Below, one piece after another: positions 1-9,300 of a stretch of DNA of 20,123 nt (position 1 is the first letter of the stretch; every line of letters starts with the position of its first letter). A model generated the notes under the pieces. It was given only the letters and a program-made list of their open reading frames with translations, searched no databases and was not told the DNA's origin. The position numbers were made by a program, and so were the translations under genes. Where the stretch lies: assembly GCA_002150815.3 (NCBI GenBank), contig NDFF03000233.1:1-20123 (forward strand), in the 5' to 3' direction. The DNA comes from Grammothele lineata (Eukaryota; Basidiomycota; Agaricomycetes; Polyporales; Polyporaceae).

Positions 1-252
1 TGGTTCTCGACAGATGGCGATGCGCCCGATCCCACTACCGGGATGTGGGTTGTACGGCCCGAGATCATAGACGGCGAGCGTGTTATGGGGATTGTCCACG
101 TAGATTCTATTGTGCGTGCTTGTCATCTCTTTCCAGTCTGCGGTAACACTCCTATTCCTCTCGGTTTCCATTTCTCTGACACTCTCGACGCGTTTAAAGC
201 GTACTATGTTAATCAATACATCGACTATCATATGCATGAGATGGTACTCTAG
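1..252 (+). CDS. C-terminal end of a Plavaka-type transposon protein (5' truncated by window edge)
   Basis: The frame is open from base 1 (first residues WFSTDGDAPDPTTGMWVV) and ends at TAG 250-252, giving about 83 residues. The pattern of a Pro/Asp-rich lead-in, then MWVVRPE, then VHVDSIVRACHLFPV, then a closing SDTLDAFKAYYVNQYIDYH segment resembles what I recall of the C-terminus of large zinc-finger-domain proteins carried by Plavaka (CACTA-related) DNA transposons in Agaricomycetes. This end piece has no known catalytic residue; the transposase core would lie left of the window. No terminal inverted repeat could be recognised just downstream, so the element's end is not placed. Family assignment rests on remembered sequence pattern, not on a search; the open frame itself is certain. 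It could be a decayed copy. Confidence 0.55.
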   Translation, partial: WFSTDGDAPDPTTGMWVVRPEIIDGERVMGIVHVDSIVRACHLFPVCGNTPIPLGFHFSDTLDAFKAYYVNQYIDYHMHEMVL

Positions 253-858
253 CTGATTCACTACCAACTACTTCGCTGCTTTGTGTACTTAATCATACTT
301 GGAACTGCTTAAATAGTTCATTTCACTTAATTGTGCCTAACAACACCTAACGATGCTTGATGGGTGCTTTAAGAGGAGTAAGTAGTTAAGTAAATGCACA
401 AAGTACTGATGATGTCCACTGGTAATAAGCATCTCAAAGTTCTCGAGATGGACATCAGGGTGTGGAAGCTCATGGTGATGCTTACGTGCACTGCACATTG
501 AAACTGGAACACTACTGACAGTCGCGCATGCAGTTTCAGCATCAAGCAAGAGCGCATCAACCCATCGGATGTCTGAACCTCTACAACTGTTTAATGGTGA
601 GAAAGATTAATTCTGCACATGGTGTGCCCACTCACCATGGGCTAGACATGTCAGCTGATAATGGTTTGGTGTTCATAGAAAATTGCATGCAGGGATGCAT
701 GCTACAATGGCATTTAAATATATATGGGATTTGATTCGCACGCACAGACCATGTTATTGCCCTGCTTTGCACGCCTTATAAAATTGGTGCTGCAACTGAG
801 ACGACGACTGGAGTCCTTCAAATGAAACAACTATCGCATACACAGTCAGAATGACTAA
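253..858. other. Intergenic or degenerate transposon-flanking DNA, no gene seen
   Basis: This stretch has only short open frames on both strands that overlap each other and show no recognisable protein pattern. It is more AT-rich than the right half of the window. A small imperfect inverted repeat built on two GCATGC palindromes lies near 684-704. It probably holds the 3' flank, and perhaps the terminal repeat, of the transposon whose protein ends at 252, but I could not identify an element boundary. Confidence 0.4.
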
Positions 859-1320
859 CTACACCAATCTGTCTGTATCAATGTCGTCAAGCTGATCAAT
901 CAACTCGCTGGCTCGATCGTGCGACTCAATAGCCTTCCTCCAGAGCCCTAAATCGTACGATACGACAGTGACCTCAGCAGCTTCCACGAGGACCTCAACT
1001 GGTCGGGCCTTGTGATCAATTACAGTCACCATCGCCCGGATTTGCCGCTCAGACTCTCGACATAAAAATCCTGTGAAATTCACTTAACGAGATATCAAGT
1101 AGTTCTCACTGTACCTACCAGGAAGACGGCAAGACAGCCGCAGTGTGGGGGCATGAGCCCTTACGCGGGCGATTAAGGTAGATAGTGACCTTTGCACACC
1201 ATCAAATACGTTACTCAAACATTGAAGGAAAGTATGAGGAACGTACAAAAATCTGCCACCACCAACGTCTGACCCCACACGTCGAGTAGATGTTTGCTTG
1301 ATAGAGCTAAAGAGTGACAT
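859..1320 (-). CDS. Possible two-exon hypothetical gene
   Basis: I do not recognise this protein. Exon 1 runs from ATG at 1320 down to 1119, exon 2 from 1070 to 859 (TAG). The intron 1071-1118 is 48 nt with a GTAGGT donor and a TTTCACAG acceptor, and the phases join exactly, giving about 137 residues. The second exon reads like real protein: charged, helical, including RQIRAMVTVIDHKARPVEV and an acidic end DQLDDIDTD. The same frame stays open upstream to about 1491 without an ATG and includes another possible 48-nt GTGAGA..AACAG intron (about 1384-1431), so the true start may lie farther upstream. It sits between transposon remains, so it may be a transposon accessory gene or a decayed host gene. 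The intron signals are the main support. Confidence 0.3.
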
Positions 1321-1560
1321 GGGTGTTTGATGGTAAAAGAGCGAATGATCTTTAGCGCTGGCGGCACATTCATTGGCATATATACATTGTCCCTGTTGAC
1401 ACAACAAATACATCCAAATAAACCAGACATGGTATCTCACTCTACCGAGTTTTGCAATGTGTGCACAAGCAGACGAGTGACGTAGTGGCAAACTACACCA
1501 CTTTGTTCTGCTTTATTAGTTTACATGGAAACCTGCGTCTTGTAATTTTAAACTCTACTA

Positions 1561-1877
1561 GAGAGCTTGGATAAGAGTGTTGGAAAAGTGCATGATGCCT
1601 GGCAAGAACTAGTCAAGTTGTGGCATGACAGGCAAACTCTCGAGGAGATCAGAGCCGAAAGAATGAAACAAATGTCTACACTACTTGCTAGTACACTGGC
1701 AGGAAAGGTATGAGAGGCCACAACGAATTATGAGGAACATGATCAGATGGAGAGCGTCAAACGCAAGACCAGAGGATGAGTGTACGGAATAGGCAACTGA
1801 ACTCCCCGAGCCGTAACGCGTTCGAAGAACTTAGAAAGGCGCATCAGAACAACCCGGGCAGAAGCGCGTACAAGTGA
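1561..1877 (+). pseudogene. Coding-like remnant: two possible 3' exons of an unrecognised gene
   Basis: The frame from 1561 to 1707 encodes a plausible amphipathic helix (for example VGKVHDAWQELVKLWHDRQT) and ends at a GTATGA donor at 1708. An AG acceptor at 1771-1772 leads in phase into a second open stretch, 1773-1877, ending TGA, which reads FEELRKAHQNNPGRSAYK. A nearer acceptor (GATCAG at 1741-1746) would instead give a very short tail. A stop (TAA, 1549-1551) and an AG at 1560-1561 precede the first piece, so it looks like an internal exon, but I found no upstream exon or convincing start codon. No family is recognised. It may be the tail of a broken or unannotated gene. Confidence 0.25.
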
Positions 1878-2451
1878 CTGACTCACAACCCCTCTGCACT
1901 ACACCACGAATTGAACATAACTAGGACGAACGCGAGAGAAATTATTTATCCGCGGCAGTCTGACTCCTGAAACCTCGGAACAAGTGATGCGTCCTAGCCT
2001 TATTCACCATCTCGACACAGCAGGCGTATAAGCGCTGGAAAAGACAGACCACAGACGCTGCCCACTCGGTCGTGTCTGCAGACTGTCGCTACCGTGCACT
2101 ACCGTGCGGATCGAATTAATGACGTACGCAACTTACCCCTGGCGGGAAGTGGCAGGATCTGCACACCAGGCCGAGTGTACAGCACTACAGTCGCCTCTGA
2201 AATAGATCATGCGACGTCGCCGCGCTCCGCAAACGCCCTCTCCGCTGGATGTGGAATGGGGAACTGCATCCGCGCAGCCGCACCCACGTGCACCAAAACG
2301 AGTAAGACGCCGACGGGCGTTTACTCTGACGGCGGACGGCGAAGCAACACAAGTCCACGCGAACGAAGCTACCATTGACGCATCCTACACAAGTACGATG
2401 AGGTAACAGAAAAGGAACACATCCTTCGTCTTTTCAGCTGGTGAGACAAGT
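1878..2451. other. Intergenic stretch, no supported gene
   Basis: Short open frames exist (for example an Arg-rich 65-codon one from ATG 2209 to TAA 2406), but none resembles a known protein. The segment 2200-2350 is CpG-rich and open in several frames at once, which is expected by chance at that composition. The stretch separates plus-strand remnants on the left from the 3' end of the minus-strand kinase gene on the right. Confidence 0.4.
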
Positions 2452-4130
2452 TTACAAGTGATTGGAGCGTAACTCATCAAAATATTTATGCTGCAGAGCC
2501 TGGGCACATGTCACACGCGTCGTCGGTTCCAAGGCAAGCAGCCCTTTCAGGAGATCGCACAGCAGACGATCGTGGATGAGGAGCTGCCGATATATCGAAG
2601 TCAGAACGGTGAACACATGGTTCACGGAGCGACACGCACCGACAACGGACGTGAATTGCCAATGCGGATTGCGGGTCCTAAATATTCCTCACGAGAGAGC
2701 GAGATCCCGCGAGGAGGGAAGACCACGGTGACCCGACCGTCAAGTCGAAAAGTGCCGGGAAAGGCCATCTCAATTGAGACAGCCAGATCCAGCGAGAAGG
2801 GCCCCAAAATGCGGTCAATGATGGCGAGATTCTCACGGGGCCCTTCGAAATCCGGATGGACTAGATTTGATCCCATGAACGTCTCTGCGAGGACGCACCC
2901 CGCGGCGAACGCATCGATGCCGTGCGACCATCCCATGCCTGCCGTTCTATCAGCGAGACAGCAACGTCTTTAAAAGACTTCTAACCCACCAAGAAGGACT
3001 TCCGGCGCGCGGTATCCACGATGTCCCTGTCGCTGGATCTCACCATCGCCCGAGCCAGTCACTACAGCCTGACTGAGATCGATTATGCACAACTCAGTGC
3101 TTATCAGGATGTCCTACACGGAATCAAGATAAGCACGGCGACCTCGCCGACCACAAAATGAAGAATCACCTTGTTCTGGTATCCGCCCGACGGATCCAAA
3201 CAACTAACTGAAACGACATCTGCGGACTTGAACACCACGTGGTCAGGCTTGATTCCCGTGTGGTAAATGCCTAGGGAGTGTAGGTCTTAGACGCATCAGT
3301 GCACTGCACCACCAAAGTACTAACGCTACTTACATTCAAGCCCTTTCAAAACCTGATACGAGATCTCCACCATGTGCCTCTTGGGCAATGGAAGGAGAGC
3401 TCTCCCATGGATAACGTCGTGCAGCGACATCTCGCACAACTCGAAGGCGATGAAGTGGTAACCGAGATAATCGCCTGTGAATAGGAGCTCGGCGAAGAGC
3501 CTTCAAGGGATGTCTTTGAGCGACGAGCCTGGGCCAGAATGGGATGTACGAACCTGATGCTAGGACTACATCCCTCCACCAATCGTCGGTACATATCTTC
3601 CTCTGCATGTATATCAGGGTGGAGGTTCGCGATTTGGTGCAAAAACTTGACTGCGATGAATGTTCTCGTAACCATGTCCTCGGCCTTCACCACTGTACCA
3701 TACGTCCCGAGGCCGACGGCCTCACGGACACGGTCTATCCACAACGCGTCAAGTTCACATAAACCAAACACTGGGCAAGGACTCACAGCGCGACAACAGT
3801 ACATCTGATGACCTCATTTTGTAGAGCCTGAAGCCGTAAGAACAACGTCTTGCATGAAGCTAAGTGACCAACTCACTTTTCCTTACTACGATCCACCAGA
3901 ATCAAATTGGGGAAATCGCCCGCCGCTTCGTAGGCTGCATTCGAATCGCTCGTGTCGTCTGTATCAACGGTAGACGTTGATGCTGAGGAACGCCTACTAC
4001 GGCTAGCAGCTGTACGAACCCCTTGTGAGAATGGCGTAACAGGTAGGTAGCATTGACACTCACCATTTAAGTCGCCACTTCCGTGGTCGACATCCATGAC
4101 GGTCGACAGCGACTGTGAGACGGTGTGCAT
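2452..4130 (-). CDS. CMGC-like protein kinase, eight exons, probable pseudokinase
   Basis: Exons, read 5' to 3' on the minus strand: 4130-3877, 3827-3787, 3734-3554, 3500-3334, 3285-3170, 3092-2990, 2938-2640, 2583-2452. All introns are 48-77 nt and all phases agree, giving about 430 residues. After an N-terminal Ser/Asp-rich tail come the Gly loop GLGTYGTVV (about 106-114), the beta3 lysine in IAVK (K128), the hinge IAFELCEMS, the catalytic loop YHTGIKPDHVVF (222-233), IIDLS at the DFG position (D258), GYRAPEVLLG (activation segment end), the helix-F motif WSHGIDAFAAGC and the late-domain Arg in EPTTRVTCAQAL, which is the CMGC layout. The HRD Asp is Gly (about residue 225), the loop Asn is His, and DFG is DLS. 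These are seen directly; weak or absent catalysis is inferred. The exon 5/6 junction (donor after 3170, acceptor before 3092) is the least certain. A 42-nt in-frame GTGAGT..AAG segment in exon 1 may also be spliced out. Confidence 0.75.
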
Positions 4131-4170
4131 CGGGGCCGAAGCGAAATCAACCCTGCATGGGACATGAGGC

Positions 4171-4178
4171 TATATAAA
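4171..4178 (-). promoter_or_regulatory. TATA-like element upstream of the kinase gene
   Basis: The plus strand reads TATATAAA, so the minus strand contains TTTATATA, 41 bases before the kinase ATG at 4130. That spacing suits a fungal core promoter. On the plus strand it lies about 320 bases before the possible gene at 4497, which is less convincing. Assigned by motif and position only. Confidence 0.4.
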
Positions 4179-4496
4179 CCACCGCAATAACCGAACGGTA
4201 GCCATGATTGAGTAGCAGAAAGCGAGTGAAAGGCAGGGACGAAGGCATAGGTGAGAATAAAGGTACGATGAGGATTGTCGGAAACCTCTTCCGACTGGCG
4301 ACCACGGTGGGCTTGTCACGTGATATTTGGCGCTCTCAGCCAATTCAGACGCGGTAGACAGGTTCCGCTCCCGTCGATTCCTACCCATTTCCTCCGCCAC
4401 CTCCCCAACCGTCCGCAGATTGCTCCTGCTCATGCTGTACCAACAACGTCTACAAGATCCTATTCCCAGGATGACCGAGTGTTCACCAGCGGGGAG

Positions 4497-5065
4497 ATGG
4501 ACCCCGTGGTCGCCACCAGCAGAGAACTAGCCGCGGATGTGGACATCCTCGCCGATCTGACTTATACGGTACGATTTCTCCTGCCTCGCCGCATTTCCTC
4601 ATCGCTCAGTGCCGTTTGCATCTGAGCTAGACTCGATTGGCTCGCGCATACGCTTTCCCCCTCTGCGGATCGCCGCATTTTACCCATATTCCTGTGACAA
4701 GATTCGCGTTCCGCGACAGCACGGGTACGGACGACCCTTCCTTGCATCACGTCTGGTCAATCGCCGGGCCGAACGGTCGAGCAACTATCCAAGTTCCAGG
4801 ACGACCGTTCGCACGCCAGCGCGCCGCCCGCACCACAGAGACGTACTTCGTGTACTACGTACGATCCGTGGATGTCAATACGAGCGCGAACGCGTCTATC
4901 ACCTTGCTACCGTCCGCCGTGGAGATAGCAGGGGAATTCATCGTTATGAGGAGATCCAGTAACGGCTTTCGCATCCATGAAATGCGACAAGCCGATGTAA
5001 CCAAAGCCTGCCAGGCTGTTGCAAAGTACGCCCCCCCCCCCTTCCCAGTGATCGTCGACTCATGA
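4497..5065 (+). CDS. Possible two-exon hypothetical gene
   Basis: No family is recognised. From ATG 4497 exon 1 runs to 4568. A 62-nt intron, 4569-4630 (GTACGA..GCTAG), joins in phase to an exon that stays open to TGA 5065, for about 168 residues. The second exon contains TRFAFRDSTGTDDPSLHHVW, ITLLPSAVEIAGEF and a Pro-rich end. The frame of exon 1 is open upstream to about 4275 but lacks an earlier ATG, so an upstream exon is possible. A run of eleven C (5031-5041) encodes the Pro stretch near the C-terminus and would be prone to slippage. The gene starts divergently from the kinase and ends about 290 bases before the Helitron helicase end. It could be a small lineage-specific protein or a captured or decayed fragment. 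Branch-point support for the intron is weak. Confidence 0.35.
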
Positions 5066-5357
5066 CGAGACCTTAGACTGACGAGGGTGCTGGCTTATAT
5101 GCCCCTGTATACCCCTGTCCCGCGCTCCTGGCTCATCGTCGTGTAGTCTTTGTCCTGCCACAACCTCATACCTATCACGTTGATTACTATTCCAGCAATA
5201 CATTGTCTGTTTTTTCTCTCGCTCTGCCCGTCCTTGAACAAGGCGCGTACGTGACCCTGTCATCCAAGTGACATCATTGTCTTCCATCGTATCGTTCCAC
5301 CAATTGGTATGTCGCCCTATCTTCAGCCATGATCATAGTCACATCCACATCAACCTC

Positions 5358-6344
5358 TCAGTTGCGAGCCTGGCAGGTGTGCAGGTGCCCCTGGCGCGCC
5401 TCGTATTCGTCGCGAGTCGATTCCGAAAGAATAGCCAGTCGCGATAGCTCGTTCCGGAGCTCCTGCGACAGCCGACTGCATACCCTAATCATAGAAAACG
5501 GTCTTAAAACTAATAGCCCTGCGAGAGAACGAACGCGAGAGAGCATGACATACACTCCCTGGAGCGTCTTCGCGCTTTCTAAATCAACGACTGCGCGTTG
5601 CAGCGTCCTCCCCTGACTTTTATAATCTGTATAGGCGTATGCAGGCAATAGGGGTAGCTGCGTACGAGACACACTCCGCACTGTTCTCACCCCTCCTCGC
5701 GTGATACCACACTTGAAAGAGGTTGTCTCCGGGAATATGGGGACGACATCATCATCAAGGTCGTCACATATTTTTCCAGCGCCTGGTACGTGCACGTATG
5801 CGACAGAGGCGTATTTCACTGACCCTACTTCTTCATATATGATCTTTCGTACTGTTCCTTCTGCGCCGTTTACAAGACGCCGACTGAAGGCAAGATTCTC
5901 TCGGATCATTACTTTCATGCCTGCAAATAGCGGTAGCCGACCGAGATTGTCGCCGCATTCACTTGAGGACATCTTCCACAGCCCGCGCTGAAGAAGACCC
6001 TCAACAGGTGATCCCTGAATCCTGTCTCGAGAGTGATACGTGCTGACGTCCTTCCCCAATGCGTGCGCCTTCAGTGTCGTCAGACGCATGTTGATAGCGT
6101 CACGCAGCACTTTTGTTCCAACAATCACAGGCGCATCCTCGAAGCCATACGGAGTGTTCCCGTCGTTGCCAACAACCTGTTGGATGACTCGGCGATACAA
6201 TATATCTACATCACTTCCTTCTCCAGGAAGCTCCTCCTGAGAACGTCCCTGTCCCACTCTAACGCGGCTAAGCAAGCTAGCGAAGGTAGGATCTGAGAGC
6301 TGTCTCTGATTCTTCTTAAGTTGTACCACCGTCATTACTTGTCT
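5358..6344 (-). pseudogene. C-terminal third of the Helitron PIF1 helicase, cut off by an in-frame stop
   Basis: This piece continues the RepHel frame without any shift: after TAG 6345-6347 come RQV and then MTVVQLKKNQRQLSDP, the helicase segment expected next. Later motifs are intact: the motif V-like YKSQGRTLQRAVVDL (about 5590-5640) and the motif VI-like VMLSRVRSLAGLLVL. It ends at stop 5358-5360. A residue expected to be Trp in relatives is encoded by the stop, so a TGG to TAG change is the simplest explanation. A 42-nt in-frame intron (GTGCAT..TTAAG, about 6313-6354) could remove the stop, but it would also delete the conserved VVQL part, so I think it unlikely. As it stands the domain could be made only by readthrough or internal start. 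Confidence 0.75.
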
Positions 6345-9300
6345 CTATAGATGCACGCCGAACAGAGCTTCCGTGCCCGACGAGTTTCGCGCCTCATTCA
6401 ACCCCGGGTCATTCAACAACTGGTAGCTGTACAGGGACGCCGCGCGAACTGGTTTCAACTGAGCAAAGTCACCAGTAAAGATGACATTGACCCCACCAAA
6501 CGGCACGTCACCTGTTGTGCGATCTTCCGCTTTGGCCATCTGGATACGCTTCGATATCTGCGACAGAAACTTCGCCCCTATCATGGAGACCTCGTCTATC
6601 ACGAGATACTTCACAGGCATCCACAAGGTTTTTAATTCCTCTAACTTTCCTCTTCTGTTTCCCTGATTCATCATTGTTAACGCATGTATCGTGTAGCCAT
6701 CGATGTTCAGAGCCGCCGCCCCGGTTGGTGCACCCACCAATATTTCCCGAGAACGACCAAGAAGCTCGAATAATCGAAGGATGGCCTTCACTACATGCGT
6801 CTTGCCCGTCCCGCCGACACCTGCGATGTACATGAGAAGCTGTTCCGCCGTATCCCCGTCATTCACATGGTTGCCAACAATTCTGAAGGCCCTTTCTTGC
6901 TCTTCATTGTCTGACAATTGCATTTCGCGAACAACGCGATCAATGGCACCAGGTATGTTGTTCCTGTAATCATGTGTTTCGCTCTCTGACTCCGCATCTC
7001 CGAGTCTCTCCAGCGATAACTGCCTCCTGGTGATGTTCTCTTCAATTCTGCGACGTTGTCTCCTTGGAGGCTGCCGCTGCGGCACAGGTGCGACATCATA
7101 CCGAGGTCGTCGAATTTGCCTAAGCTGACGCATAATAGAACTATGCTGGGCTAAGACAGATTCGTCGTCCTCTTCCATGAGCCTCGCTGACTCATCCACG
7201 GGTCCTGCCTCCCGTACATTCCTCCGTTCCCGTGGTTCTCGCCTGTAGCAACCATCCAAAAGCTCACGAGCTCGACTACCTATCACGTCGTCTAACGACT
7301 TCTCGGATAGTCGGAGCTCGTTGGGGTCGTCATACCCATCTGGACCGAGGTCATCGTCGAACAGCTCGAACTCTTCGTCCTCGACGACATCCCGTCCTGT
7401 ATGGGCGCCCTCGTCCACGTCACCAACGCCGCTCCTGAGGAACGCCAGGGCTTCCGCACGGCGCATGGCACTGAATACGTCTCTCACGTCCTTGCACTCC
7501 GAGAGCACGTTCATATTGGCAATTACCTGCTTATGCGCAGAAGATATTGTACGTTCGTGCCGTTCGAACGCTTCTAACCAACTTTCTGTCGGGCCCCTCA
7601 GGTCCTCCGGCCGGCGCCAGGGGACAAATAGTATCAACATCATACGGGCCCAAGCTTCCTTCTCTTCCGCGCTCCTGTCCGAGCGAGGCACGCGGTCACC
7701 GAGTATGACTGGCACAACGGGTTCTGCCCGCAATCGAAGCAGGTGGGTGTCATACTGAGTATGAAGGCGCGAGCTAAACAGGCCTCGCGGTAACGGCAGG
7801 CGACCGCCACGGTTCGCTCGGCTCTGTCCTTCCATCTCGCCGTCCCCATCGTTGTCATGCTCTACCCCGTCGTACCCCTCAGATATGTGGACATCCTGAG
7901 TAGGTGCTCCTCTACGTTGCCTTACTCTGTTTGCGTTCCTTGCCAACGTCTCTTTTTCTACAGTTCCGACGAACTCGTACAGACATAGCCCATCAAATGG
8001 CGCGTCTTTACTTCTGTAAACATAATCCTGCTGCTGATTGCTCGCGCTCATAGATCCATCCTCCAATCTGAGCAAGAAGGACTCTTCTTCTTCTACGGGA
8101 GCAGATTCATCTGCTTCCTCCCCAACGTGAACATCTTCGTCGCTACTGTCTAGACGATCCTCGTCGCCCTCAATCTCACGCTCCTCCAATGACGTAGTCA
8201 CTTCGTGGGTGAGAGGTACTGTATCACGGGGTCCGCCCGAAGCGAGCGTGAACAGACGATCAAACGAACCCCAGTGCAAGACACGGTATTTGTGACTGGT
8301 GTAAACGTCTCCGCCACCAACTAGGTAGCTCATCACTTGCTGATGCGATATCTCTTGACGAGATATCATGCGATTAACAGTCGTCGTCAGGGCGCTCCGA
8401 GTGACCCTTTCATTCACTCCTGTCATGCTCGGAAACGCCTCGTTCGTTCTCTGAATCGCATAGGTAAGAGCACCTAACCCTACATGCGCGGGTAGTGACG
8501 CCTTCGTGATGTAGTCCGTGATATAATACAGCAAGGCCTTCGCAGCCTCACCCGACCCGATGAATTTGATGTCCATGTTGCACTTCATCAGGAAAATCAC
8601 TAGATCATTGTAGCTTGCAATCCTAGGATGTAATCGACGCAAAATAATACCCATCGACTCGTCATCGAGCCGGGTCACGGGGTGCGTACTACCGTCGATC
8701 CTCATTCTGCACAACGCGTCTTTGCTCTCGTTATCATCTGGTATAGCACCGCGAGGGGCGTACTTGAAACACGTTTTCTTGTGTTCATGCCAATTGTACT
8801 CCTTTACCAAGGCCGACACGAAATGATCAAATGCAGCCTCAAAATCCTCCTGACGTCCAAAACCCGTAATTGATGGTGCAGGTATGGCGCCCGGATGGGG
8901 ACCTCCTCCATCCTGCGCTCGTGTTGGACGAGGTAACGGCTGACCCGGCTGCTCAAGAACGACCTCTGTCGTTCCCGGCATCTCGCACTTGATTACTGAC
9001 TCAAGCCACCGAAACATACGCTCACGGTAGTCATCGTCCGCGACCATTTCATCGCGCAACTTCTGTGGAGATGGATGACCGTCTAACCATATTAACATAT
9101 GGCAATGTAGCGTGCCTCGGCCCTGCGCCTCTACAGTACCGTAATAGCCACGGCACACGCCAAATAGCCCCCTTCCTGGTCTCCCATACCGTAACACAAC
9201 GTCGATGAAGGTTGTTATCATTTTGTGGAAAAAACGAGCACACGCTGACGGATTCTTAGCCGCTAATACCGTGCGCTCCCATCTCGACAACTCCTCACCA

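Noticed and set aside
2209..2406. Plus-strand 65-codon Arg-rich frame from an ATG
   Set aside because: Composition is CpG-rich and all three plus frames plus a minus frame are open there, so chance openness explains it; no family resemblance.
5299..5308. Palindrome ACCAATTGGT containing a CCAAT box
   Set aside because: A 10-base palindrome is common by chance, and no gene start is near enough to use it as a promoter element.
6313..6354. 42-nt in-frame intron that would remove the Helitron stop codon
   Set aside because: It would also delete the conserved VVQL helicase segment and the donor GTGCAT is weak; a nonsense mutation is simpler.
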